Assembly (NCBI GenBank): GCA_051453625.1
Contig: JBOZIK010000001.1
Coordinates: 62,448,202 to 62,469,315, forward strand
Direction of reading: 5' to 3'
Length of the DNA stretch: 21,114 nt
Source of the DNA: Welwitschia mirabilis
Taxonomy: Eukaryota > Gnetophyta > Gnetopsida > Welwitschiales
The notes under the pieces were generated by a model. The model did no database searches. It saw only the letters and a program-made list of their open reading frames with translations, and was not told the DNA's origin. A program made the translations under genes and the position numbers. Below are positions 1 to 7,714 of this stretch, piece after piece (position 1 is the first letter of the stretch; the number at the start of each line of letters is the position of its first letter).

Positions 1-345
1 CGCGTGCACATGTCAAGTGTAAGTTAGGCACGTATTATATTAGACACACAATATGATCAAGTCGATTGTAGGATGCTCTTGGAGAGACAGTTGTGAAAGT
101 GTTAAATCCCTTGAGAAGGGTCTGTAAGATTTGGAGATCCTTGGAAAGAAGGGTGTTCTAATTTGGCTGAGAAAGATCTAAGGGAACAAGGAGGTTAAAA
201 GCTGTTGATGCCCTCCCGAGAGTGGAGTAGGCATATTTGCCTAACCACTATAAATCTTTTGTGTGAAAAATTTGATTGGTTTTGTGTGGAAAATTTGATA
301 ATACCCTATTCACCCTCTCTTTAGGGTGCCTTTCCAATCCTAACA
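1..345 (+). mobile_element. 3' part of a Copia-like LTR (solo LTR or element end)
   Basis: No open reading frame is seen. The segment has the layout of the R/U5 end of many plant Copia LTRs. A stretch with GTGGAGTAGGCATATTTGCC, an inverted AGTGG/CCACT pair and TATAAATCTTTTGTGTG is followed by ATTCACCCTCTCTTTAGGG and a terminal CCTAACA near 345. The upstream LTR border is not visible and may lie outside the window. No convincing tRNA-complementary primer site follows, so this could be a solo LTR or the start of a rearranged element. The match rests on remembered family patterns and not on an alignment. Confidence 0.45.
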
Positions 346-352
346 TTGACAT

Positions 353-583
353 GATATCGACCAACTTTCAAGATATCATGCCTTGATGTGATATCATTCA
401 CTTTTTAGGATATCATGCCTTAATGTGATATCAACCACTTATTAGGATATCATGCCTTAAAGTCATATCATCCTTCTTTTAAGATATCATGCCTTGATGT
501 GATATCACCCCCCACATTTCCACATATCATGCCTTAATGTGATATGAACCATCGATTTAAGTATCATGTCCAAGCATGATATC
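353..583. repeat. 37-bp tandem array with GATATC every 18-19 bp
   Basis: GATATC or a one-base variant begins at 353, 372, 390, 409, 427, 446, 464, 483, 501, 523, 541 and 578, so spacing alternates 18 and 19 with one 22-base step. The full unit is about 37 bases: GATATCATGCCTTGATGT followed by GATATC plus about 13 variable, pyrimidine-rich bases. Complete units start at 372, 409, 446, 483 and 523, with a half unit before and a decayed one after. Within each unit GATATCA and TGATATC form an inverted repeat of 7-base arms around about 10 bases, so each unit could fold into a small hairpin. The array separates the LTR end at 345 from the Gypsy pol relic. Confidence 0.9.
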
Positions 584-712
584 TTGGCCATCACCCTTTG
601 TCCTATGTTGTCCCATAGCTGATATCCTTTACTTACCCATAGCCATTTCTTTTTGTAGGATAGATTTTTTTGCTGCAATTGCTTCAACATCCTTATCTCT
701 AAACATCCCTCA

Positions 713-1037
713 ATGCAATACTATTCGACTACAATACAACATGAATGCGAACTTGAAGACGTGACAACAAATACAGCTGTTGGAATTAATTTTGGAACTT
801 CTAATGGCTGGAAGGTTCTTAAGTATGGAAATTTATTACCATACCATATACATGACAATCTAATTCATGTTTTGACTACATATTTCAGAGGTTTTGCATG
901 GTCTTATTTAGATATGCTGAGTCTCAATGCGATCATTGTTCAACATAGCATTATCTTGGATCCAACAATCATGATACCCAAGTGGAAGGCCCACAAAATA
1001 CGTTGAGGAGCCTATGTCATTGCAAAACAAGAATTGA
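713..1037 (+). pseudogene. Ty3/Gypsy pol relic: protease-RT linker
   Basis: The open stretch 713-1006 carries signatures of the linker ahead of reverse transcriptase in plant Ty3/Gypsy polyproteins. It has a NFGT motif, then a leucine-rich helix and FAWSYLDM, which corresponds to the family's VFAWSY-DMPGL, and then a Pro-Lys-rich tail. It ends in a stop just where the RT domain should begin. No gag, zinc knuckle or aspartic protease is recognisable upstream, so the 5' half of this element is missing or replaced by the tandem array. The start codon at 713 is not a real start, since the segment was translated as part of a polyprotein. Confidence 0.7.
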
Positions 1038-1039
1038 AT

Positions 1040-1740
1040 AGAGTTTTGTTTGCATGTTTCATTGGACTAGCAGATTACTCCGAATGTGTTAGCAACATGA
1101 TCATCTTTTCAAAGAAAAATGGCACTATTAGAATTTGCATTGACCTAAGAGATCTTGGCTACCTTGAAAGATGATTTTCTCTTGCCAACTATCGGTCAGC
1201 TAGTTAATTGCACCGAAGGCATGAAGTAATGTCATTCATGGACGATTTCTTAGGTGATAATCAAATTGGAATTAACCTAGAAGTTAAGCTAATGATTATT
1301 GTTATGACAACCTAGTGCACATTTTGCTATCCAGTGATCCCTTTTCGATTCAAAATGCAGGGGTGACATATAAGTGCATTGTTAATTATATCTCTAGCGA
1401 CATTTTCAACTCTTGTTGACAACTATGTAGATGATATGACTATTAGATCAAAGTTAGCTATGGACCATTTGAATCACCTAGAAATAGTTCTACAATGTTG
1501 TTTCCAATATGATCTTCGTTGGAACCCTAATACATCTATTTTTGGAGTTACTATAGGTAAACTATTTGTGTTCATTGTTTCTAAAGAGAATAACCCTGTT
1601 GATCCAAATAAAGTCAAAGCTATGAAAAGAAATGCCAACACCAAGAGGAACTTAGAGGACTGAAAGGCAAATTGCAATCTATTGAACAATTTATCTCGAA
1701 TCTTTTAGTTGAATGTAAATTGTTTGCACATTCATTAAAC
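1040..1740 (+). pseudogene. Ty3/Gypsy reverse transcriptase relic
   Basis: Reverse transcriptase copies element RNA into DNA in the virus-like particle. Visible in order are DYSE, KKNGTIRICIDLRDL (the conserved finger/palm block), a DDF-LPTI-QLV segment, FCYPVIPFRFKNAG-TY, the catalytic YVDD at 1424-1435, and the thumb block with VSKENNPVDPNKVKAM. The domain is broken. Frame changes and stops occur near 1160-1300 and again near 1400, so no single frame covers it. The motif IRICIDLRDL and the spacing to YVDD identify Ty3/Gypsy rather than Copia. The neighbours downstream (RNase H, then integrase) agree. The catalytic YVDD survives although the reading frame does not. Confidence 0.85.
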
Positions 1741-2215
1741 AAAAATACACAATTCAAATAGAACAAGGAGTGCCAAAAAGCCTTGCATGATATGAAAGCC
1801 TATATTACCACACCATTAGTACTACATCTTCTAAATGACAACAAGCAATTCTACATCTATTTAGCAAAGGCGGAAAGTTTCCTTGGTGCACGCCTTTCCC
1901 AGTTTAACGAAAACCACGTAGATCTATCAATATATTACATCAAGAGGACTCTTATTACCCGCAAAACTCTTGATACTTCAGAGTGAAAAGTGTTGTTTAT
2001 GCCTAGCTGTCACCTTTCAGAAATCGAGGCATTACGTTTTGCATCAGAAGGCGTACATCATTTGTTTTGATAAAATACTTCGTGCAGTTGATGCTAATGA
2101 GTATTTGCAATCTAGATTAGCTGAATAGTTCATAATCATAGTTGAATTTGACTTGCGTGTTTAGGTATAATTATCTGTCAAAGGACTATCCGTTGCAGAT
2201 CAACTAGTAGTAGCA
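1741..2215 (+). pseudogene. Ty3/Gypsy RNase H relic (first RNase H)
   Basis: This follows the RT thumb directly and is the usual RNase H that removes the RNA strand during reverse transcription. Visible blocks are QKALHDMKAYITTPLVLHLL, YIYLAKAESFLGARLSQ, IYYIKRTL, an alternative-frame block with FQKSRHYVLHQK, then RLAE and EFD. The closing motif is SVKGLSVADQL near 2175-2210, matching the VKGQA-AD linker of plant Gypsy elements. Stops (for example at 1984-1986) and at least one frame change break it. It is placed between RT and a second RNase H, as in Tat-lineage elements. Confidence 0.75.
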
Positions 2216-2700
2216 CCTCTTTCCAATAATTAACCCTTTAACACCTCTTTACTTGATGAATGCCTCAACCTTATTGCCATCATCCATGACCTTGAACCCT
2301 TACCTCTTCCTTGGAATCCCACACCACCATGCATTTTCATGGCGCCAACTCTAGAAATGATGGTGTTGTTGCTGTTGTTTTCATCAAGTTTTCCACATTC
2401 CTAGGTGTTACACATAGCATTGCACAATATGAAGGCTTGTTTCACGGTCTCCAAATCCTATGACAACACCAGCTTCCATTAGTCTTAATTAAGTGTGATT
2501 CTCAGCTTGTCATCAATCACACCCTTGGCGCTAATCAATGCCAAACTGAACATGTTGTCCTGTACCTTTACCTTATTGAACCCCTTTTAAAGTAGCATGA
2601 AAGACATGAAATCATTCATAGACCTTGCGTGGAGAATCATATTGTTGACCCAATAGCTAATCTTGTTCTCCACTCACCTATTACTCAAATATCCTCTTTT
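2216..2700 (+). pseudogene. Second (archaeal-type) RNase H relic of a Tat-like Gypsy element
   Basis: A second RNase H between the first RNase H and integrase marks the Tat lineage of plant Ty3/Gypsy elements. Blocks seen are FHGANSRNDGVVAVVF from 2335, HSIAQYEGLFHGLQ, KCDSQLVINHTLG and a tail resembling DPIANLVL. In the family the first block starts FDG with a catalytic Asp. Here it is His (CAT, 2338-2340). The later Glu of QYEGL and Asp of CDSQ remain. A TGA stop lies after GLQIL near 2460, and the frame changes afterwards. The domain is therefore inactive by both sequence and frame. Confidence 0.7.
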
Positions 2701-3117
2701 TATCCAACACCTCACACCTTTGCCTCACTCGCCCACCAAGATATTGAACAGAAACGAATCTTCGCAACCTCCACATGACCCTCCTATCAAAACACCTACA
2801 CGTACCTCACTAGTGGCAAGTACCCCAATCACTTTACCCAATCCCAATGTGACTATTTATTTTGTTGCAGTCTTTGCTAACAGATACATGGTGCCATTTA
2901 TACAAGAAAACATTCGATGGTTTGCTACTCCTATGTCTTAACGAAGGCAAGGCTTGAGAAGCTTTTCATGAATTACACGATGGTGCATAAGATGGACATC
3001 CCTATACTCATGTCCATGGCTAAAGGCTTCTTTGTGAGGTTTCTTCTAGTTTAAACTGGGAGCTGATTGCACCTGCCATGGAAAGAAATGTCACCAATGT
3101 TAAGTTCATGGTACTTC
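2701..3117 (+). pseudogene. Gypsy integrase N-terminal region relic
   Basis: The first ~180 bases are linker with little recognisable sequence. From about 2890 a fragment GAIYTRK then ARLEKLF resembles the G-LY-R...L-R-L block preceding the integrase zinc finger. ELHDGA then DGH and HVHG around 2965-3020 correspond to the HHCC finger's histidine half. The cysteine half is not preserved, and several stops interrupt the segment (for example at 2939-2941). Identification depends mainly on position between the second RNase H and the clear integrase core. Confidence 0.55.
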
Positions 3118-3261
3118 ATCTGTGCCTCTACATCATCGCTTCACCCTTTGGATATTTCTTGGTCCTTTCAAGCTTGGTGTCTTGACCTTATCTGTGCCTC
3201 TACATCATCCCTCCACCCTTTGGATATGTCTTCGTCCTTTCAAGCATGGGGTCTTTACCTT
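3118..3261 (+). repeat. 72-bp in-frame tandem duplication inside integrase
   Basis: Two adjacent 72-base copies begin with ATCTGTGCCTCTACATCATC at 3118 and 3190. They differ at about 7 positions by eye (near 90% identity). Each is exactly 24 codons and stays open in the same frame. They encode two versions of the HPLD...FQAW block. Confidence 0.9.
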
Positions 3262-3735
3262 ATCAATGCCATTCCCCCACCAACCTTCTAATGTCACCAG
3301 CATATCATCCTCGCCATGGAACATTTCACCAAATGGGTTGAAGCTCTTTCTCACTCCACTAGTAGCAAAGTCATGGCCAAATTCACCCTTTCCCACATTT
3401 TTTCCTATTTTGGCATGCCTTAAAAAACTCATTGATAATGGCCTCTGTTCTCGATCCAAAGATGTCTCTCATCTCGGCCAAGAATAAAACATTCAACATT
3501 CATTCTCAACTCCCCGTTTTCCCTAAGTAAATGGCCAAGCTATAGCCTCAAGAAAGATCATCCTTCTCCTTCTTGAAAAGATGGTTAGATCCAATCCATG
3601 ATCCTTGTATGAAAAGCTCCCCTATGTCCTTTGTGCATAACGTACAACACAAAAGACCACCAGTGGTGAGACCCTTTTTTGCTCACCTTTGGTGCAATAG
3701 CCATATTGCCTATTGAGCTCTCCGTTCCTAACTAT
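3118..3735 (+). pseudogene. Ty3/Gypsy integrase catalytic core relic with internal duplication
   Basis: The core joins element DNA into the host genome using a DDE triad. Seen are LHPLDMSSSFQAWGLYLI, AMEHFTKWVEAL, KVMAKF, YFGMP, LIDNG with SKDVSHLG, a HS-P-FP-NGQA block and RTTQKTTSGETLF. A 72-base in-frame tandem duplication (3118-3189 and 3190-3261) repeats the block holding the first catalytic Asp. The first copy reads CLDLI and the second GLYLI. The second Asp (LIDNG) is kept, while the Glu expected after NGQA is Ile or lost. Several stops and frameshifts are present, so the domain is dead. Confidence 0.85.
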
Positions 3736-4030
3736 TGCATTAGACTGCAATCCCTTACTCCTAATGGCCAACTTTACGCTGGCATCTACTTTCATGAACT
3801 CAATCTCCTTGAAGGCCATCACCTTGCTGTTGCCTCCCACATCTTGCATTATTAGCCCAATGTCTCTACGACTTTTAAGTAATGCATTCAAACCTATGAC
3901 CTTGATGTTGGCATGCTTGTCCTTTGTCAAACCCATCCCCTCACACATCCAAATTTCCTCCAATTGGATTATGCCAAGTACTCTAAAGGGGCATTTTGAT
4001 TAAAATCCCTTAGCGGGACATTTCTTCTTT
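3736..4030 (+). pseudogene. Gypsy integrase C-terminal region relic
   Basis: After the core the frame yields CNPLLSNGQFYAG, ELNLLEGHHLAVASHILHY and then a KFPPIGLCQVL-RG block. These correspond to the family's L-ELNLLEG-R-A helix and KF-PNW-GP-V C-terminal DNA-binding block. The frame with these motifs contains stops near 3880-3910. An overlapping open stretch in another frame at 3713-4003 is a shadow. The plus-strand pol ends about here. No chromodomain is recognised. Confidence 0.6.
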
Positions 4031-4649
4031 AGCCATTCAGAATCTAGTTTCTCAAATGCTACTATCCATAATTCCCCTAATCTGATGTTCCCCTTTTTTA
4101 ATCTTGGCCCTTCCATAATTCTTTCTATCTAATATTCCCCTTTCTATTTCCTATGGTACCTCTCTTTTCTAACTATTCCCATTCTTCTAAATTCTTCTAA
4201 ATTCCCTATTCTCGACAATTCCCTTCCCATTCTTTTAAATTTCCTATTCTCTGCAATTCCATTTCTTCTAATGTTTTCATTGCAGATTCCACTCGATGCA
4301 TGACATCAGTGTCGCATTTTGTGCATCAACTCAACACTCTATCCAAGCATCTCCTTCTTTGCACTTGTAACCTTCGTCCACTTCTTTGCCACCCTGCAAA
4401 GAGGGGCAACAACCTCGTTCCACTCTAGTACAATGCACAACATGATTCATGTAGTGGTGTCTCAACAACAATGAGGCACGCCATGCGCACTTCACTTTAG
4501 TAAAGCGTGCCCTTGACTCGGCAACAATGCTAGCATCAACAAACACCTCTCGAGCTTTATAGTTTACATCCTCAGCATTTAGACAGCTAAATCAAGTCAT
4601 CTATTTTCTCTTCTTTGTACGCATCCTTCATAGCAATTCAGAATGCCTC
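4031..4649 (+). other. Noncoding 3' spacer of the Gypsy element
   Basis: No convincing gene is seen. Positions 4040-4270 are very pyrimidine-rich with imperfect repeats of a CCCATTCTTCTAAATT...CTATTCTC...CAATTCC unit (about 4178-4223 and 4226-4261). A purine-tract-like CAAAGAGGGGCAA occurs near 4397-4409, outside the expected place. Tat-lineage elements are known for long 3' untranslated regions, often with tandem repeats, and that fits here. Confidence 0.5.
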
Positions 4650-4662
4650 CAAAGAGGGGCAA
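4650..4662 (+). promoter_or_regulatory. Polypurine tract of the Gypsy element
   Basis: CAAAGAGGGGCAA lies between the pol spacer and the LTR. A purine run here primes plus-strand DNA synthesis in LTR retrotransposons. A second copy of nearly the same string about 250 bases upstream makes the choice of the functional tract uncertain. Confidence 0.5.
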
Positions 4663-5627
4663 ACTATATGATTGCAATTTCATGTTTCCATATAGTTGTG
4701 GTGTCGTTAGTGATACCTCGGTGAGCAAAAACCCCTTCACAACCTCTAAAATCTAACTAGACCTCAAAATACCACTATCCCATTTAAGTTATTCATTGGG
4801 CTAGATATTCCTCTTGGGTTTAATTTCGTTTGGGTTTAATATGCATGTGTTTTAAAAAAACAAAAAAGACACACATGAGGGGGGGAGGGGGTTGAGGGAG
4901 GAGAGAATACAATAATAATAAGCCCAATAAAAACCCTAGTCCCAAAAAGGTACGGAGCACATTGTTGCATATAGTCCCAAAAAGGACCAACTATTTTTTG
5001 ACACATGTTAGGGTAGAAACCCTAACATGGACCTTTTAAAATCACGAAAACACTAGTTTTTAGAGGAAGGACCATTTTTGTGAAATAAGGACGAGAGTGG
5101 GAAGCTGTCTCAGCTTAGCCAGAGCACAAGCTTTCGCTCTAGTCTTAGAGAATCACTGCACCAAAGCACTACGCGAGCATCCTTGTGGTCATTCTCCACT
5201 TGATCTTGTAGCAGCTATACTAATGAAAGTCCTTGAGCTTATCCCCTAAGGATTCGATTTCTCAACAACGTTTTCTTCCAAAAACCCTTAGCCACACTCA
5301 ACCCGACTTTTCCTCTCTTTTGAAGCTTTAAATCCAACCCTAGCAAACATTTTCCATATTCCTTTGGACATTCACGAGCCTTTGAAGACTGTCAATATAG
5401 TGCTATTTGGATTGCTATCTCAAGTTCCACTACTATTCTAAGTCCAAATCTACTTTACTATTCCATTTGTGTGTTTTTTGTTATACGGCTTAAATGTAAG
5501 TTACTATGGCCGTCACAAGCTTAGGACTATCCAAAGCTTAGCCCTAATCCCTGAATCCCATCGTTACCCCTCTTCTAGACAACCCTAGGTGGGGTTCATG
5601 TCATAAGGCCAAGTTTCTGCCCTTACA
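4663..5627 (+). mobile_element. 3' LTR of the Tat-like Gypsy element
   Basis: The LTR is about 960 bases, without coding potential, between the polypurine tract and a terminal CCCTTACA at 5627. It holds direct repeats of AGTCCCAAAAAGG near 4936 and 4974, a G-rich run at 4879-4901, and a long promoter/leader-like part with CTTAGCCAGAGCACAAGC. The exact 5' border is unclear because a clean TG start matching the ACA end is not obvious. The 5' LTR of this element is not in the window, so no divergence-based age can be given. The right end abuts a truncated Copia LTR directly. Confidence 0.6.
4879..4898 (+). other. Potential G-quadruplex in the Gypsy LTR
   Basis: G runs of 7, 5 and 3 are separated by A and TTGA, and the 7-run can supply two tetrad strands. 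This satisfies a four-run G3 pattern with loops of 1, 1 and 4. Such motifs have been described in plant LTRs. Folding is inferred and not shown. Confidence 0.5.
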
Positions 5628-5628
5628 A

Positions 5629-5897
5629 TGCTTCAGAGAATACAAATAGCCATGAAGCACACTACACCTCCACCCTCAATGGTTTCAGGGGTATGTATAA
5701 GAGAGGAGTTATGTTAAAGAAGCGAATTGATCCTAGTTGTCTTCTAACCACCATATGACCATTTTTTCATTAACTTATTTCATATTACACCTTAAGGTGA
5801 TACTATAAACAAATCCACCTTTTACATGCACATGGAGTCAACGCTCGAATATAAATAACTAACGAATAAAAATAGACTTTTGCTTCATAATACAACA
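5629..5897 (-). mobile_element. Truncated 3' LTR of the minus-strand Copia element
   Basis: It shares with 10289-10537 the blocks GCTTCA-AGAATA-AAATAG, CACACCTCCACCCT-AATGG, CACCTTAAGGTGAT and AATAGAC...GCTTCAT. It ends in TACAACA, so on the minus strand the LTR begins TGTTGTA. Just beyond (5898-5917) the minus strand reads GATGTCTTCAAGTTGCAGAA, a decayed polypurine-tract position. The part matching 10151-10288 is absent. Confidence 0.8.
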
Positions 5898-5939
5898 TTC
5901 TGCAACTTGAAGACATCTCCAATTTTGAAGGATAAGCTC

Positions 5940-6590
5940 CATTGCCAACACCCCAAGAGGTGCATTGCATTCTATGCTTAGATCGTCAAGTAGCTGCCAA
6001 TCTGATCCTTCTCTTGCAAATGGATTCTCTAGTGTCGTTGTCTTGGCTACAACATCTGTTACATTCTCCTTTGTGTGGCAACATGCAACATCCCATTTTC
6101 AATAGCTTTCCTAATGAAATGATGCTTAACGTCATATGTTTTAATTAAGGATGAAAAGCTACTTTTTGGGCCCAGCACATGACACTCTGATTGTCTCACA
6201 ATACCTCCCACCTCTTTTTAAAAGCAAATCATTCAAGTAGATAGTTTGACCATATTATTTCGTTTGTTGCCTCTATGAGAGCAATGTATTTACCCTATGT
6301 AATTGACAAGGAAACGTGTTGTTGAAGATGTGATAACTTGCTCATTGTACTACGCAAAGCAGAAAACATAACGAGTGGTGAATCGCAAAGTATATCTACA
6401 CAACATGAAATTTGTGACATGCAAAACACTAAGAATCATGTTGTGACCCCTTGAGGTAATGGAGTATACATTTTATCACTTCCTAATACAGAGCAAGGGA
6501 CAACTCACACTGCAAATACAATGTTTGGACGGTTACACACAATGGCATACATCATGTTGCCAATAGTAAGTGTGTAAGGAATAGAGGCCA
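5940..6590 (-). pseudogene. Copia RNase H and RT C-terminal relic
   Basis: On the minus strand from about 6590 downward are MASIPYTLTIGNMMYAIVC and RPNIVFAV, the family's block following the RT palm. LQQHVSLSIT-GKYIALIEATNEIIW, DNQSV and FHP-LKHM then mark RNase H and its end. The stretch that normally carries the first RNase H Asp (Y-DAD-AG) is not visible between them, which indicates an internal deletion or heavy decay. Many stops are present. This domain would remove RNA from the hybrid during reverse transcription. Confidence 0.75.
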
Positions 6591-7450
6591 TTTTCCTTTT
6601 ACCCTTTTTAGATTTAGGACAATCCTTTTTAGATAGTGGAAATTGTGATGCCAAAAGAGTACTTGGTTTTTAATTTTGCATATGAAAACATTTCAATACT
6701 TTCCCAATGTAATCAGACTGACTCAATCATAGCTTACCATTGCATCTTTCCCTTTGGGTTCTCATTTAAAGAATTTTGTTGATAGGGCCTAGATCTCTAC
6801 TTGTTGCCATCTGAGATTTCGGCCTTCTAATTTCATTAACATCATTTTCAGTTATGAGCATGTTATCAACATAGAGTAACACAATGAGAATCATCTGTCA
6901 TTGAGACACACATAATGATGAACTTCACATTTGGAATACTGTTGCTATTGCATTAAAAAAATCAAATTTCTTATACCACTGTCTAGGGGAATGTTTCAAG
7001 CCACACAAGCTCCTTGTCAATCTATACACAAGTCTAGGCTTAAAATTCGCAAAACGAAGAAGTTGTTGCATGTAGAATCTCCTCCATTAAATAACCATGC
7101 AGAAAGCTGTTTTGATGTGTTAACTGCTTTGATTCCAAATCAAAAGATGTAACTAAGGACAAAATGATCCGCGTTGAAGCATGCATTACTATGGGTGGGA
7201 AAATTTTAATAGAGTGAATACTAGGCTTGTGCTTAAAACCTTTAGCTATCAACTTGGCCTTGTATGTCTTGTCACTGTTAGCCTTTTCATTGATCTTGTG
7301 CAACAAGGTGAGGAAGAGCACATTCGCCTTTGGTAAGTGGCAGAAGTTTTTATGTTTTATTCTACAACAAAGATTTCATCTCCTCTTGCATGGACTCGAC
7401 CCATGTTTCAGAATTTGGTCTACTAATTGCTTCTTTGTAAGTTTTAGGTG
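6591..7450 (-). pseudogene. Copia reverse transcriptase relic
   Basis: Motifs on the minus strand in order are YKEAISRPNSETWVESMQEE, YKAKLIAKGF, SFLHGYLMEEI and, after decay, LLYVDNMLIT-ND. In the family the third block is LDVKTAFLHG with a catalytic Asp. Here the Asp position is Thr. The YVDD box reads YVDN (6862-6873), so a second catalytic Asp is Asn. Both changes and several stops make this enzyme inactive. The order integrase before RT confirms Ty1/Copia. Confidence 0.85.
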
Positions 7451-7714
7451 CACCACAACTAGTAAACGAGATGTAATTTAATGGATGTATGGATTCACTT
7501 GTAGACCTTCTGACCTCTTGTGCTAGTGTTTCAGACTTGTTAAAATGCTCCTCATGGACTTCAGGATACAGAAAGCTTGGATGCATACCCTTATCATCAT
7601 CAATGCTGCTAGAATCGAATTTGCCATCATCTGAGGCTCTTTCCTCTTTTTCTTTTTTATTTGAGACTTGAAAGTTGCTTGCTGGGTGCTAGGGACCCCT
7701 ACCTCCTTCATCAC
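7451..7714 (-). pseudogene. Copia integrase-RT linker relic
   Basis: This low-complexity, charged linker joins integrase to RT in Copia polyproteins. It contains a KKKKRK basic stretch and the RRSTSESIHPLNY block, corresponding to the family's RRSTR--RPP--Y motif. Stops and a frame change around 7590 split it. Confidence 0.65.

Noticed and set aside
3205-3963. Minus-strand open frames at 3205-3459 and 3622-3963
   Set aside because: They are antisense shadows of the plus-strand integrase relic, whose motifs are clear.
4331-4546. 71-codon minus-strand frame in the Gypsy 3' spacer
   Set aside because: Tat-type elements can carry extra antisense frames, but this one is short and shows no domain or codon pattern that would support it.
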